Assembly (NCBI RefSeq): GCF_005155025.1
Contig: NZ_CP039731.1
Span: 930,001-994,000 of the forward strand
DNA length: 64,000 bases
Source of the DNA: Aquitalea aquatilis
GTDB taxonomy: Bacteria > Pseudomonadota > Gammaproteobacteria > Burkholderiales > Chromobacteriaceae
Direction: 5' to 3'
Shown: positions 8,808 through 18,100 of the stretch, in pieces
Layout of the letters: each line of letters opens with the position of its first letter
Position numbering within the stretch: position 1 is the first letter of the stretch
The notes under the pieces: generated by a model
Database searches by the model: none
The model's input: only the letters and a program-made list of their open reading frames with translations
Told to the model about the DNA's origin: nothing
Translations under genes and position numbers: made by a program

Positions 8808-9133
8808 AACCTGCGCATGCCAGGCACCGCAGCGCATGGCCGGGGTTTCACTGCTGAACCGGGCCAGCCAGTAGCCAACGCGCCGCCAGCAGCGGCGCTC
8901 GTGTCGAATGAAACGCAGCAGGGCATGGCCCCAACTGTCGGACTCCGGGGGTGTGGTGTTTACATGGTGCCGACAGAACATTTCTCTCTCCCGAAAACAG
9001 GCTGCGCGGATGAGAAAAATATAGCGCCGGGCGGGTGAATATCCTGTCAAGAGAGGACTGGCCCACATAAAAAACACGCAAAAAAACGGCAGCCTTGCGG
9101 ATGCCGTTCGGTTTTCTCGCGGATAGCTAGCGC
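8808..9133 (+). other. Non-coding gap between kpsS and purD
   Basis: This 326-base stretch separates the convergent capsule genes and purD. Short open frames exist on both strands (up to about 110 codons on the minus strand, running into kpsS), but none has a good ribosome site or recognisable protein features. The only clear element is the purD terminator at 9079-9108, listed separately. No terminator for the capsule operon was recognised on the plus strand. Confidence 0.5.
9079..9108 (-). terminator. Rho-independent terminator of the purH-purD operon
   Basis: On the minus strand a 7-bp stem (AACGGCA with TGCCGTT, extended by partial pairing inward) encloses a GC-rich loop and is followed at once by a run of seven T. 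It lies 26 bases after the purD stop. Confidence 0.85.
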
Positions 9134-10411
9134 TTATTTGGGCCGGTTGATCGCCTTGCTGCCAATGTCACGACGCAGCTGGCAACCATCGAAATGGATG
9201 GCATCGGCCACGGTATAGGCCTTGGCCTGTGCCATCTTGACGCTGTCACCCAGACCGACTGCACACAGCACACGGCCACCATGGCTGACCACCTGCTTGC
9301 TGTCGTTAAAAGTGGTACCGGCATGGAACACCATGCTGTCGGCGGTTTCAGCCGGCAGGCCGCTGATAACGTCGCCCTTGCGCGGGGCCTCGGGGTAGCC
9401 GGCGGCAGCCAGTACCACGCCCAGCGCCACGCGGCGGTCCCATTCGGCTTCGACCTGATCGAGCTTGCCATTGACGCCTGCCTCCAGCAGCACGGTGAAG
9501 TCGGACTTCAGGCGCGCCATGATGGGCTGGGTTTCCGGGTCGCCAAAGCGGCAGTTGAATTCGATGGTAAACGGGTTACCGTCCTTGTCTATCATCAGGC
9601 CGGCATAGAGAAAGCCGGTATAGCTGTGGCCATCCTTTTTCATGCCTTGCACCGTCGGCAGGATGATTTCGCGCATCACGCGGTTGTGCACTTGCGGGGT
9701 GACCACCGGTGCCGGGCTATACGCGCCCATGCCGCCGGTATTGGGGCCGAGGTCGTCGTCCAGCAGGCGCTTGTGGTCCTGGCTGGTGGCCATCGGCAGC
9801 ACGTGATCACCATCCACCATGACGATGAAGCTGGCTTCTTCGCCCTGCAGAAAGTCTTCGATCACCACGCGTGCACCGGCACTGCCCATCTTGTTACCCA
9901 CCAGCATGTCGTCGATGGCGGCATGCGCTTCTTCCAGCGTCAGTGCCACCACCACGCCCTTGCCAGCGGCCAGGCCGTCGGCCTTGATCACGATGGGCGC
10001 ACCCTTGGCATCGACATAGGCATGCGCCTCGCCAGCATCGCTGAAGGTCTGGTAGCCCGCAGTGGGAATGCCATGACGCTGCATGAAGGCCTTGGCGAAG
10101 TCCTTGGAGCTTTCCAGCTGGGCGCAGTACTGGGTGGGGCCGAAGATTTTCAGGCCAGCAGCACGGAAGGCATCCACCACGCCGGCAGCCAGCGGGGCTT
10201 CCGGGCCAACCACGGTCAGCTGGATGTCTTCGCTGCGGGCAAAGGCGACCAGTTCTTCATTACTGGCCAGCGCAATATTGGTGAGATTGGGGTCGAGCGC
10301 GGTGCCGGCATTGCCCGGTGCCACAAACACCTTGGAGACGCGGCTGGACTTGGCAATACGCCAGGCCAGCGCGTGTTCGCGGCCACCAGAGCCGATTACC
10401 AACACTTTCAT
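9134..10411 (-). CDS. purD: Phosphoribosylamine-glycine ligase (GAR synthetase)
   Basis: PurD catalyses the ATP-dependent joining of glycine to phosphoribosylamine, step 2 of purine synthesis. The 425-residue product starts MKVLVIGSGGREHAL, the diagnostic N-terminus, and carries GPEAPLAAGVVDAF, an ATP-grasp core (IVIKADGLAAGKGVVVA), and FNCRFGDPETQPI near residue 285. An in-frame extension of 17 codons upstream was rejected because it precedes the family start. ATG at 10411 has GGA about 9 bases upstream. It is the last gene of a minus-strand group with purH and an unknown protein, and a strong terminator follows. Confidence 0.97.
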   Translation of the reverse strand: MKVLVIGSGGREHALAWRIAKSSRVSKVFVAPGNAGTALDPNLTNIALASNEELVAFARSEDIQLTVVGPEAPLAAGVVDAFRAAGLKIFGPTQYCAQLESSKDFAKAFMQRHGIPTAGYQTFSDAGEAHAYVDAKGAPIVIKADGLAAGKGVVVALTLEEAHAAIDDMLVGNKMGSAGARVVIEDFLQGEEASFIVMVDGDHVLPMATSQDHKRLLDDDLGPNTGGMGAYSPAPVVTPQVHNRVMREIILPTVQGMKKDGHSYTGFLYAGLMIDKDGNPFTIEFNCRFGDPETQPIMARLKSDFTVLLEAGVNGKLDQVEAEWDRRVALGVVLAAAGYPEAPRKGDVISGLPAETADSMVFHAGTTFNDSKQVVSHGGRVLCAVGLGDSVKMAQAKAYTVADAIHFDGCQLRRDIGSKAINRPK

Positions 10412-10489
10412 CTTGCGAGATCCTTCATCGTTGGGCGACAGGCATGTTGCCGTCGCCAGCATTGTGCCGCAGCCATGGTGGGACTACGG

Positions 10490-11341
10490 TCAGAATTGTA
10501 CATTCAAGCTGGGGGGAAACGGGTAGTTTCCACTGTTTGCATCCGGCAGCAATTGGCGTCGACCACTGACCGGCTTGCCGTCGATCCGGCCCTGCCAGCT
10601 GATATCCAGCGGGTAAAAACGGCCGACCGGCTGGCCCGCTTGCTGCAGCCACTGCCAGCGTACCTGCAGATCGGTCACTGCCGGGCAGCCGGCACCAGCG
10701 GCATCGGCACACACGCCATTATTGTCAGCCTGTTCAGTCAGGCGGCCCATGCTGCGGATGTCGCTGGCCACGGCATGGAAAAATTCCACCGTACTGGCGC
10801 TGTAGCCTTGCTGGGTGTAAGCGCTCTGCATGACCCAGCCCCACTCCTGCGGGCCCAGTTGCACCACCCGGGCCGCAGCGGCCATGCCGTTGGTCCCCAT
10901 TTCCAGCTGTTTTTCGGTTTGCAGCACAAACTGGCCATCTTGCAAGACAAAGCACAACAGGCGGCTGATGCCGGAGGCGGCAAAGCTGTCCATGCCTTCG
11001 CCGGCCGAATCTGCCGTATCTGCCACAAAAGTGCTCAGCAACAACTGGCGGCCCTGGCCATCACGCGCCAGTTGCAAGGGGCCGAACGCACCGACAAACG
11101 GCCCCGGACTATTGCTGGCCTGCGCCTGCAGCTTCCATTGGCCCGGTTTCGGCCCGGCCTGCATGTCCTGCTGGCTGCGGTAAACCGCCACGGCCTGTTC
11201 GGCCAGACGCTTCAGGTCAGGCGCATGGGCCACGGCCGGCACTGCCGCGGGTGGCGTGGCAGGCTGTTCCAGCCAGTACACGCCGGCGGCCAGGCCGAGT
11301 ATCAGCACAATCAGCAGCATGGTCCTGTTGGTCTTGTTCAC
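10490..11341 (-). CDS. Membrane-anchored protein of unknown function between purH and purD
   Basis: I do not recognise this 283-residue protein. It starts with a single hydrophobic helix (TMLLIVLILGLAAGVYWL) that could be an anchor or uncleaved signal. A Pro/Ala spacer follows, then a soluble domain of about 230 residues that would face the periplasm. Features seen: many Gln residues, a CADAAGAGCP segment with two Cys that could form a disulfide, and a C-terminus with two aromatic/Pro motifs (RFYPLDISW, NYPFPPSLNV). GTG at 11341 is chosen because GGAG sits five bases upstream; the ATG-less extension to 11398 has no support. It lies 75 bases after purH and 78 before purD on the same strand, so it is probably co-transcribed, but nothing in it suggests a role in purine synthesis. 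Confidence 0.75.
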   Translation of the reverse strand: MNKTNRTMLLIVLILGLAAGVYWLEQPATPPAAVPAVAHAPDLKRLAEQAVAVYRSQQDMQAGPKPGQWKLQAQASNSPGPFVGAFGPLQLARDGQGRQLLLSTFVADTADSAGEGMDSFAASGISRLLCFVLQDGQFVLQTEKQLEMGTNGMAAAARVVQLGPQEWGWVMQSAYTQQGYSASTVEFFHAVASDIRSMGRLTEQADNNGVCADAAGAGCPAVTDLQVRWQWLQQAGQPVGRFYPLDISWQGRIDGKPVSGRRQLLPDANSGNYPFPPSLNVQF

Positions 11342-11416
11342 GGTTTCTCCGCCAGGCACTGGCGCGACCTGGCACGGTGCTCCCCGCTGCAAGTGCAACG
11401 GGGAGGCTGGCGCTGC

Positions 11417-12994
11417 TTAGTGGCGGAAATGACGTACGCCGGTCAGCACCATGGCAATGCCATGCTCGTCGGCAGCGGCGAACACTTCTTCGTCACGCAT
11501 GGAGCCACCCGGCTGGATGATGGCCTTGATGCCCTGTTCCGCGATCACGTCGATACCGTCACGGAAGGGGAAGAAGGCATCGCTGGAGGCCACGGCACCT
11601 TGCAGGCTCAAACCGGCATCCTGCGCCTTGCGGGCGGCGATGCGGGTGGAGTCCACGCGGCTCATCTGGCCGGCACCGATGCCGACGGTCTGGCCGTTAT
11701 TGCAGAACACGATGGCGTTGGACTTGACGAACTTGGCCACGCGCCAGGCGAACAGCAGGTCGGACAGCTCTTGCGGGGTCGGTTGACGCTTGGTCACCAC
11801 GCGCAGTTCGTCCAGCGCCACATTGCGAATGTCCGGGGTCTGTACCAGTACACCACCGCCTACACGCTTCAGTTCGAAGCGGTTGGCACCGGTTTCCAGC
11901 GGGATTTCCAGCACGCGCACGTTCTTCTTCGCGGCGATGATGGCCTTGGCTTCTTCGGTGAAGGACGGGGCAATCAACACTTCCAGGAACTGGCCGGTCA
12001 CCGCTTCCACGGTTTCGGCATCCACCGGACGGTTGAAGGCGATGATGCCGCCAAAGGCGCTGGTGGTATCGGTGGCAAAGGCCAGACGATAGGCGCTCAG
12101 CGTGTCGCCAGCCACGGCCACGCCGCAGGGGTTGGCGTGCTTGACGATGACGCAGGCAGTCGCATCGAACGTCTTGACCGCTTCCCAGGCGGCATCGGCA
12201 TCAGCGATGTTGTTGTAGGACAACTCCTTGCCCTGCAGCTGGCGGTAGCCGGAGATGGTGCCGGCAGCCGGGTCCAGATCGCGATAGAAGGCGGCCGACT
12301 GGTGCGGGTTTTCACCGTAGCGCATGTCCTGCACCTTGACGAACTGTGCGTTCAGACGGTTCGGGAAAGCCACGCGTTCCGGCTTGCCGCTCACCACGCC
12401 ATCGGCCAGGCTGGTTAGGTAGTTGGAAATGGCACCATCGTAAGCGGCGGTGTGGGTGAAGGCTTTCTTGGCCAGTTCGAAGCGGGTGGTCTTGGCCAGC
12501 TTGCCGTCATTGGCTTGCAGCTCGGCAGTCAGTGCGGCGTAGTCGGCGGCATCGGTAACGATGGCGACATGGGCCCAGTTTTTGGCGGCAGAGCGCACCA
12601 TGGTCGGGCCGCCGATGTCAATGTTCTCGATGGCGTCTTCCAGCACACAGTCCGGATTGGCGATGGTGGCTTCAAACGGGTAGAGGTTTACACACACCAG
12701 ATCGATATTGCCGATATCGTATTCGGCCATCTTGGCCACGTGTTCCGGCAGGTCGCGACGACCCAGGATGCCGCCGTGCACCTTGGGGTGCAGGGTCTTG
12801 ACGCGGCCATCCAGCATTTCCGGGAAGCCGGTGTAGTCGGATACTTCGGTCACCGGCACGCCGTTATCGGCCAGCAGTTTGGCGGTGCCGCCGGTAGACA
12901 GGATGTGCACGCCCAGTTTGGCCAGTTCCCGTGCGAATTCCAGAACACCGGTCTTGTCGGAGACGCTGATCAGCGCGCGTTCGATTTTGGTCAT
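11417..12994 (-). CDS. purH: Bifunctional AICAR formyltransferase / IMP cyclohydrolase
   Basis: PurH performs the last two steps of IMP synthesis. At 525 residues it matches the family. The N-terminal MGS-like cyclohydrolase domain (about 1-150) shows [59 protein letters not shown] (in pieces) and NLYPF. The C-terminal transformylase domain includes the catalytic KHANPCG and the [10 protein letters not shown]...FFPFRDG segments. The protein ends in GVRHFRH as usual. It is separated from fis by the fis terminator and a 100-base leader that holds a perfect 10-bp inverted repeat (13043-13064), so it probably has its own promoter or is controlled in the leader. Confidence 0.98.
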   Translation of the reverse strand: MTKIERALISVSDKTGVLEFARELAKLGVHILSTGGTAKLLADNGVPVTEVSDYTGFPEMLDGRVKTLHPKVHGGILGRRDLPEHVAKMAEYDIGNIDLVCVNLYPFEATIANPDCVLEDAIENIDIGGPTMVRSAAKNWAHVAIVTDAADYAALTAELQANDGKLAKTTRFELAKKAFTHTAAYDGAISNYLTSLADGVVSGKPERVAFPNRLNAQFVKVQDMRYGENPHQSAAFYRDLDPAAGTISGYRQLQGKELSYNNIADADAAWEAVKTFDATACVIVKHANPCGVAVAGDTLSAYRLAFATDTTSAFGGIIAFNRPVDAETVEAVTGQFLEVLIAPSFTEEAKAIIAAKKNVRVLEIPLETGANRFELKRVGGGVLVQTPDIRNVALDELRVVTKRQPTPQELSDLLFAWRVAKFVKSNAIVFCNNGQTVGIGAGQMSRVDSTRIAARKAQDAGLSLQGAVASSDAFFPFRDGIDVIAEQGIKAIIQPGGSMRDEEVFAAADEHGIAMVLTGVRHFRH

Positions 12995-13022
12995 GTTTCT
13001 CTACCACCTTGGCTAATGAATG

Positions 13023-13064
13023 AAAAAAACTGGTCAAGCTTGGACCTGATGCCCGCATCAGGTC
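13023..13064 (-). promoter_or_regulatory. Paired hairpins and T-run in the purH leader (attenuator-like)
   Basis: Between the fis terminator and purH the minus strand holds a perfect 10-bp inverted repeat (arms 13043-13052 and 13055-13064, 2-base loop, GACCTGATGC arm). The 3' GGTC of that repeat can instead pair with a GACC 7 bases further on (13032-13035). That second, weak hairpin is followed within two bases by seven T (13023-13029). The overlap of a strong and a weak terminator-like stem resembles an attenuator, but the second stem has only 4 bp. A protein operator is the simpler alternative. Confidence 0.35.
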
Positions 13065-13097
13065 TGGTTCGGTATGCCTTGCGCTGCTGGCAGGCAC

Positions 13098-13135
13098 AAA
13101 AAAACCGGCCATCCTGTGTGGGGTATGGCCGGTTT
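13098..13135 (-). terminator. Rho-independent terminator after fis
   Basis: On the minus strand an 11-bp perfect stem (AAACCGGCCAT with ATGGCCGGTTT; plus-strand arms 13102-13112 and 13125-13135) is followed by a run of seven T. It starts four bases after the fis stop and separates dusB-fis from purH. Confidence 0.9.
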
Positions 13136-13139
13136 ATCT

Positions 13140-13376
13140 TCATATCAAATCATACGACTTCATTTTTTTACGCAGGGTATTGCGATTGAGCCCCAGCAAC
13201 TCGGCAGCCCGAGTCTGGTTGCCCTGGGTGTGTGTCAGCACCACCTCTATCAGTGGCTTTTCCACGCAGGCCAGCACCATGTCGTAGATGGAGGCAGGTA
13301 TCTCGCCGTCCAGATCACGGAAATATTGTTCCATCGCCAGCCGTACCGACTGGGAAATATGTTCGTTGTTTTGCAT
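13140..13376 (-). CDS. fis: Nucleoid-associated DNA-binding protein Fis
   Basis: This is a 78-residue Fis, a global DNA-bending and regulatory protein. The C-terminal helix-turn-helix is clear: GNQTRAAELLGLNRNTLRKKMKSYDL matches the Fis/NtrC consensus nearly exactly. The N-terminal part (SVRLAMEQYFRDLDG) is the dimerisation region. ATG at 13376 gives the length usual in betaproteobacteria. An upstream in-frame GTG at 13412 would add 12 residues, and neither start has a strong ribosome site. It follows dusB by about 90 bases, the arrangement also known from enterobacteria, and ends at a strong terminator. Confidence 0.95.
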   Translation of the reverse strand: MQNNEHISQSVRLAMEQYFRDLDGEIPASIYDMVLACVEKPLIEVVLTHTQGNQTRAAELLGLNRNTLRKKMKSYDLI

Positions 13377-13469
13377 GTTTATTGTTCTGTCTTCAGCATT
13401 TCGTGTGAACACTGCTGCTTCGCCCCGATGTCGGCCCCGGGCACCTTTAGCACCGTACTCCCCTGCCGG

Positions 13470-14489
13470 CTAGACCGGCAGCGACTCCTCCGGCAGGGAG
13501 TCATATTCCAGCCGCTCCGATTGCGCGGCCAACTGATCAAAGTAGCCGGCCACGGCCTGTCGTTGCGTCGTGGTGTCTTCCAGCTGATACATCGCCTGGC
13601 GAAACTCGTTGGAGCCCCTCAGCCCCCTGGTGTACCAGGCAATATGCTTGCGCGCGATCCGGCAGCCAGAGTATTCGCCATAAAACCCGTACAGATCATC
13701 CAGATGTTCCAGCATGATCTGGCTGATTTCACTGACCTGCGGCGGCGGCAACAGCGCGCCGGTGTCGAGGAAATGCTGTATTTCGCGAAAAATCCACGGT
13801 CGGCCCTGCGCTGCCCGGCCTATCATCACCGCGTCGGCCCCGGTGTACTGCAATACCTGCTGCGCCTTGTGCGGCGTATCGATATCCCCGTTGGCAATCA
13901 GCGGAATACCGATGCTGGCCTTGACCGCGCGGATGGTGTCGTACTCGGCATCGCCGCGATACATGTCTTCACGGGTACGGCCATGCAGCGCCAGCGCGGC
14001 AATGCCGCAGTCTTCTGCCAGTTTGGCCACGCGCAGGGCATTGCGGTGTTCGGGACTCCAGCCGGTGCGGGTTTTCAGCGTGACCGGTACATCCACCGCC
14101 CTGACCACTGCGTCCAGAATGCGTCCAACCAGCGCCTCGTCACGCAGCAGGGCGGAACCGGCTGCCACATTGCACACTTTCTTGGCCGGGCATCCCATAT
14201 TGATGTCGATGATCTGCGCACCCTGCTCGACATTGATGCGCGCGGCCTCGGCCATCTGGGCGGGGTCGGAGCCGGCGATCTGCACCGAAATCGGCTCCAC
14301 CTCGCCGGCATGATCAGCCCGGCGCAAGGTCTTGGCCGTGGCCCACAGCGATTTGTTGGAGGTGATCATCTCCGACACCGCCATGGCTGCGCCCATTTTC
14401 TTGCACAGCATGCGAAACGGCCTGTCCGTCACACCGGCCATGGGTGCCACGATCAGCCGGTTTTTCAGGGTATAAGGACCAATGCGCAT
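13470..14489 (-). CDS. dusB: tRNA-dihydrouridine synthase B
   Basis: DusB is an FMN enzyme that reduces uridine in the tRNA D-loop. The 339-residue product begins IGPYTLKNRLIVAPMAGVTDRPFR, and has the catalytic-loop NMGCPAKKV with its Cys near residue 100, KTRTGW near 140, ALHGRTREDMYRG, IANGDIDT, and DAVMIGRAAQGRPWIF. All are diagnostic of the Dus family, and genomic linkage to fis points to DusB. ATG at 14489 is the family start. A good promoter match (14527-14555) lies about 40 bases upstream. Confidence 0.96.
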   Translation of the reverse strand: MRIGPYTLKNRLIVAPMAGVTDRPFRMLCKKMGAAMAVSEMITSNKSLWATAKTLRRADHAGEVEPISVQIAGSDPAQMAEAARINVEQGAQIIDINMGCPAKKVCNVAAGSALLRDEALVGRILDAVVRAVDVPVTLKTRTGWSPEHRNALRVAKLAEDCGIAALALHGRTREDMYRGDAEYDTIRAVKASIGIPLIANGDIDTPHKAQQVLQYTGADAVMIGRAAQGRPWIFREIQHFLDTGALLPPPQVSEISQIMLEHLDDLYGFYGEYSGCRIARKHIAWYTRGLRGSNEFRQAMYQLEDTTTQRQAVAGYFDQLAAQSERLEYDSLPEESLPV

Positions 14490-14526
14490 CAGGGTTTTCT
14501 GCGGTCAAACAAGCAAAAGGGCGGCC

Positions 14527-14555
14527 ATTGTAATGCTTTTTTTTTAAGCAGTAAA
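14527..14555 (-). promoter_or_regulatory. Candidate sigma70 promoter of dusB-fis
   Basis: On the minus strand TTTACT (14555-14550) and TACAAT (14532-14527) are separated by exactly 17 bases. The -10 box matches consensus at 5 of 6 and the -35 at 4 of 6. Predicted transcription would begin near 14520, about 30 bases before the dusB ATG. The A/T tracts in the spacer are typical of strong promoters. Confidence 0.5.
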
Positions 14556-14635
14556 AACCTTTTTGCTTATTTTTTGAGCAAGATCGATAGCGAGAAGAAA
14601 TGGTACAGCCGGGTACTGCAGAAGGGGTGGGGATT

Positions 14636-14996
14636 GGAAGTCAGCCGATAAGCCGGGTTCTGTCGTTGGACAGTCATTCCTCTAGTACTGCCGTTACCGA
14701 CAGTCTCAAGCAACCTACCCGGGGACAACGCGAGCCACGTTAACGCCCCCCTATTTGGTCTTGCTCCTGATGGGGTTTAGCCTGCCGTCCGTGTCGCCAC
14801 GTCCGCGGTGCGCTCTTACCGCACCTTTTCACCCTTACCTGTGCTGACAAGTCAGCCATCGGCGGTTCAGCTCTCTGTTCCACTTTCCGTCGCCTCACGG
14901 CGCCCGGCCGTTAGCCGGCATCATGCTCTATGGAGCCCGGACTTTCCTCCCCGCCCCTGCTTGCGCAGCGGCGCGGCGACTGTCTGTCTGACTTCC
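14636..14996 (-). ncRNA. rnpB: RNase P RNA (class A)
   Basis: The minus strand shows the hallmarks of bacterial type A RNase P RNA in order. A 5' helix begins GGAAGTCAGACAGACAGTCGCC. GGAGGAAAGTCCGGGCTCCA (P4 region) follows, with ATAGAGCA and ACAGAGAG. AAGGGTGAAAAGGTGCGGTA comes next, then AATAGGGGGG and GGGTAGGTTGCTTGAG. The molecule ends with GACAGAACCCGGCTTATCGG and the closing GCTGACTTCC, which pairs with the 5' end. Length (about 361 nt) fits. Ends are placed on the closing helix and may be off by several bases. Any open frame drawn across this interval is spurious. Confidence 0.96.
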
Positions 14997-15100
14997 AGCC
15001 GACAGTTTACCCGAAGCAGATCAAACACGCGGCATTTTTTCCTGCAGCGAAATAGCATTCATTTATACTAGCGGGTCATTTCTGCGGGGTTCGTTTAAGA

Positions 15101-18100
15101 ATGGAGCTGAATCAGGCCAGGCTGTCGCGCTTGCAGCTGCTTGGCACGCTGGTCATCATTTTCTTGCTGGCATTGACGCTGGCAGGCTATTTCCTGCTGA
15201 CCAGCTGGACAGATTTCCATTCGCGTCAGCAACAGATCGAAGGCGATGCCTACCAGCATGCGCGCGACTACCTGCAATCCTCTGGCGATCACACCGCGCT
15301 GACCCTGCTGGCCCTGCGCGACCACTCCACCGACCTGCTCAAGCAACAACTGAAAGAACAAGTCGACCAGGCCTACCATGTGGCCGATGGCATCTGGCAG
15401 CGCGAACACCAGCGTTTGCCGGAAGCGCGGGTCAAGGCACTGATTGTCGAGGCGCTGCGCCCGCTGCGCTTTTTCGAAGGTCGCGGCTATTTCTTCATCG
15501 ACACCATGGACGGGCGCTGCGTCTTGCTGCCCACCGCGCCGGAGCGCGAAGGCAGCTCGTTGCTGGATAATCGCGACGACCATGGCCGCTACATCATGCA
15601 ATCGCTGATCGAATCGGTCAGCAACCCGGAGCAGCAAGGCTTTACCGCCTATCGCTGGTATTTGCCGGGCAGCCACAGCATGTCGGACAAAGTGGCCTAT
15701 TCGCGCCAGTTCAAACCCTATCGCTGGGTTATCGGCAGCGGCGAATACATTGCCAATGTCGAAGCCAGCCTGCAGCAACGGGCCATCACCCTGCTCTCGC
15801 GCATGCACATGGGCCGTGATGGTGACGATTTCATGGTGGTGGACAATCAGGGGGTATTACTGTTTTACCCCGCTGAACCGGCCTTGCAGGGCAAGCATTA
15901 TCTGGCGCTGCAACCCGAACTGCGCAAGCGGGTGCTGGAAGTGCTGCAACTGGGCAATCGCGGTGGTTTCATGGAGTACGCCGTGCGCGAAGCCGGCAAT
16001 GCCAATCCGGTCGCCCATCTGGCCTATGTCCGCCACTTGCCGGGCTGGGAGTGGACGCTGGTGACGGCCATGCATATCCAGTCCATTCGCGACGGCAGCG
16101 TACAGGCCCGCCAGCAGCTGGACCAGCAATTGCTGCGCCGTATCGATACCACCCTGCTGATGACGCTGCTGGCCATGGCCAGTGCAGCGCTGTTTTCCTG
16201 GTTCTTCGTGCGCTGGATGAATGCGCTGGTGGCCCGCTACCAGCAGGACTTGCGCCAAAGCCATGCCGAGCTGGAAGCCAGTACCCGCGAGCTGAAGCTC
16301 AGTCATTTCATGATCGACCACGCTACCGATCTGGTCGCGCTGCGCGCTGCCGACGGCAGGCTGGTCTATGCCAACCGCGCCGCACTGGATTGCCTGGGGG
16401 CCGAAGCGGAAGGACTGCAGCAACTGGAGCGACAGCTGTTTGCCCCGACCGACGTCAGCCTGCCGCATACCTTCGAAACCCGGCTGCAATGCTGCCAGGG
16501 ACATCTGCATCTGGAAGTCACGCTAACCGGCATCGACTACCACGGTGACAGTTATCTGTGTGCCACCGCCCGCGATATCACCCCGCGCCACCATGCCGAC
16601 CGGCAGCAGCGGCTGGCAGCCAAGGTATTCGAATCCAGCAATGAAGCCATCCTGATCACCGATGCCGACAACCGCATCCTGGCAGTCAACCGTGCCTTCA
16701 GCCTGATTACCGGCTTTGGCGAACAGGAGGTACTGGGGCTGACCCCGGCGCTGCTGGCTTCTGGCCAGCACGATGCCGATTTCTACACCCGCATGTGGGA
16801 CAGCCTGGACAAGCGCGGCCAGTGGTCAGGAGAAATCTGGAACCGGCGCAAGAACGGCGAAGCCTTCCCCGAGTGGCTGAACATCAGTGTGTTGACCGAT
16901 GAACAGGGCCAGATCACCCACCACGTGGCACTGTTTACCGATATTTCGGAACGCAAGGAGCACGAGGCACGCATCCAGCATCTGGCGGAATATGATGCCC
17001 TGACCGACCTGCCCAACCGCATCCTGGTCAACGACCGCCTGCAGCAAGCCATCCGCCTGGCAGAACGCCACGGCGGCCAGCTGGCCGTGCTGTTTGTCGA
17101 TCTGGATCATTTCAAGAACATCAACGACACCCTGGGCCACAATAGTGGCGACGAACTGCTCAAGCAGGTAGCCAGCCGCCTGTGCGGCGCGGTGCGCGAG
17201 CTGGACACCGTGGGTCGTACCGGCGGCGACGAGTTTGTGCTCATCCTGCCGGCCATCGCCCAGCCAGACGAGGCAGCCCAGGTCGCCGAGCGCATCCTGC
17301 GCGCCATGCAGGCACCGTTTGATATCGATGGCAATGTGCTGGTGGTGGGATGCAGCATCGGCATCAGCCTGTTGCCAGGTGATGGCAATGATATTCAGAC
17401 CCTGCTGATGAATGCCGACCTGGCCATGTACCATGCCAAGGCACATGGCCGGAACACCTTCCGCTTCTATACCCGCGAGATGAATACCCAGGTGGCGGAC
17501 CGGCTGCAACTGGAAAACCGGCTGCGCCGGGCGCTGGAGCAGGATGAGCTGTTCTTGTTATTCCAGCCGCAACACGACATCAACAGTCAGACATTGATCG
17601 GCTGCGAGGTATTGCTGCGCTGGCAGGACCCGGAAGAGGGACTGATCATGCCTAATCGCTTTATCCCCATCGCGGAAGACAGCGGCCTGATTGTGCCGCT
17701 GGGGCGCTGGGTCATGCGTGAGGCCTGCCTGCAGATGGCACGCTGGCGGGCACAGGGCCTGCAACTACCCAAGATCGCTGTCAATGTGTCGGCCCGCCAG
17801 CTGACACGGCTGGACTTCATCGACGAAGTCCGGGATGCCCTGCAAGAGAGCGGCCTGCCCGGCCATTGCCTGGAAATCGAGGTCACCGAAAGCACACTGA
17901 TGGAAGACGCCGACCTGGCCTCGCGCCAGCTGGCCATCCTCAAGGCCATGGGGGTGCGGCTATCAGTCGATGACTTTGGCACCGGCTACTCCAGCCTGGC
18001 CTACCTCAAGCGCTTTGCCCCGGACACCATCAAGATCGACCGCTCCTTTGTCTGCGACCTGCCCGGTGACAGCGAAGACGCCGCCATCGTGTCCGCCATC

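Noticed and set aside
9194-12418. A 1074-codon open frame on the plus strand
   Set aside because: It runs antisense through purD, the unknown gene and purH, is rich in His/Gly/Gln as expected of the reverse complement of high-GC genes, and has no ribosome site or recognisable domain.
14534-14582. Two T-rich hairpins (TGCTT/AAGCA type) between dusB and rnpB
   Set aside because: They look like terminators on the plus strand, but no plus-strand gene ends there and the minus-strand reading lacks a T-run after the stem; they overlap the dusB promoter spacer and are probably A/T-tract coincidence.
14808-15071. An 87-codon plus-strand frame
   Set aside because: It lies over the RNase P RNA gene on the opposite strand and has no protein features.
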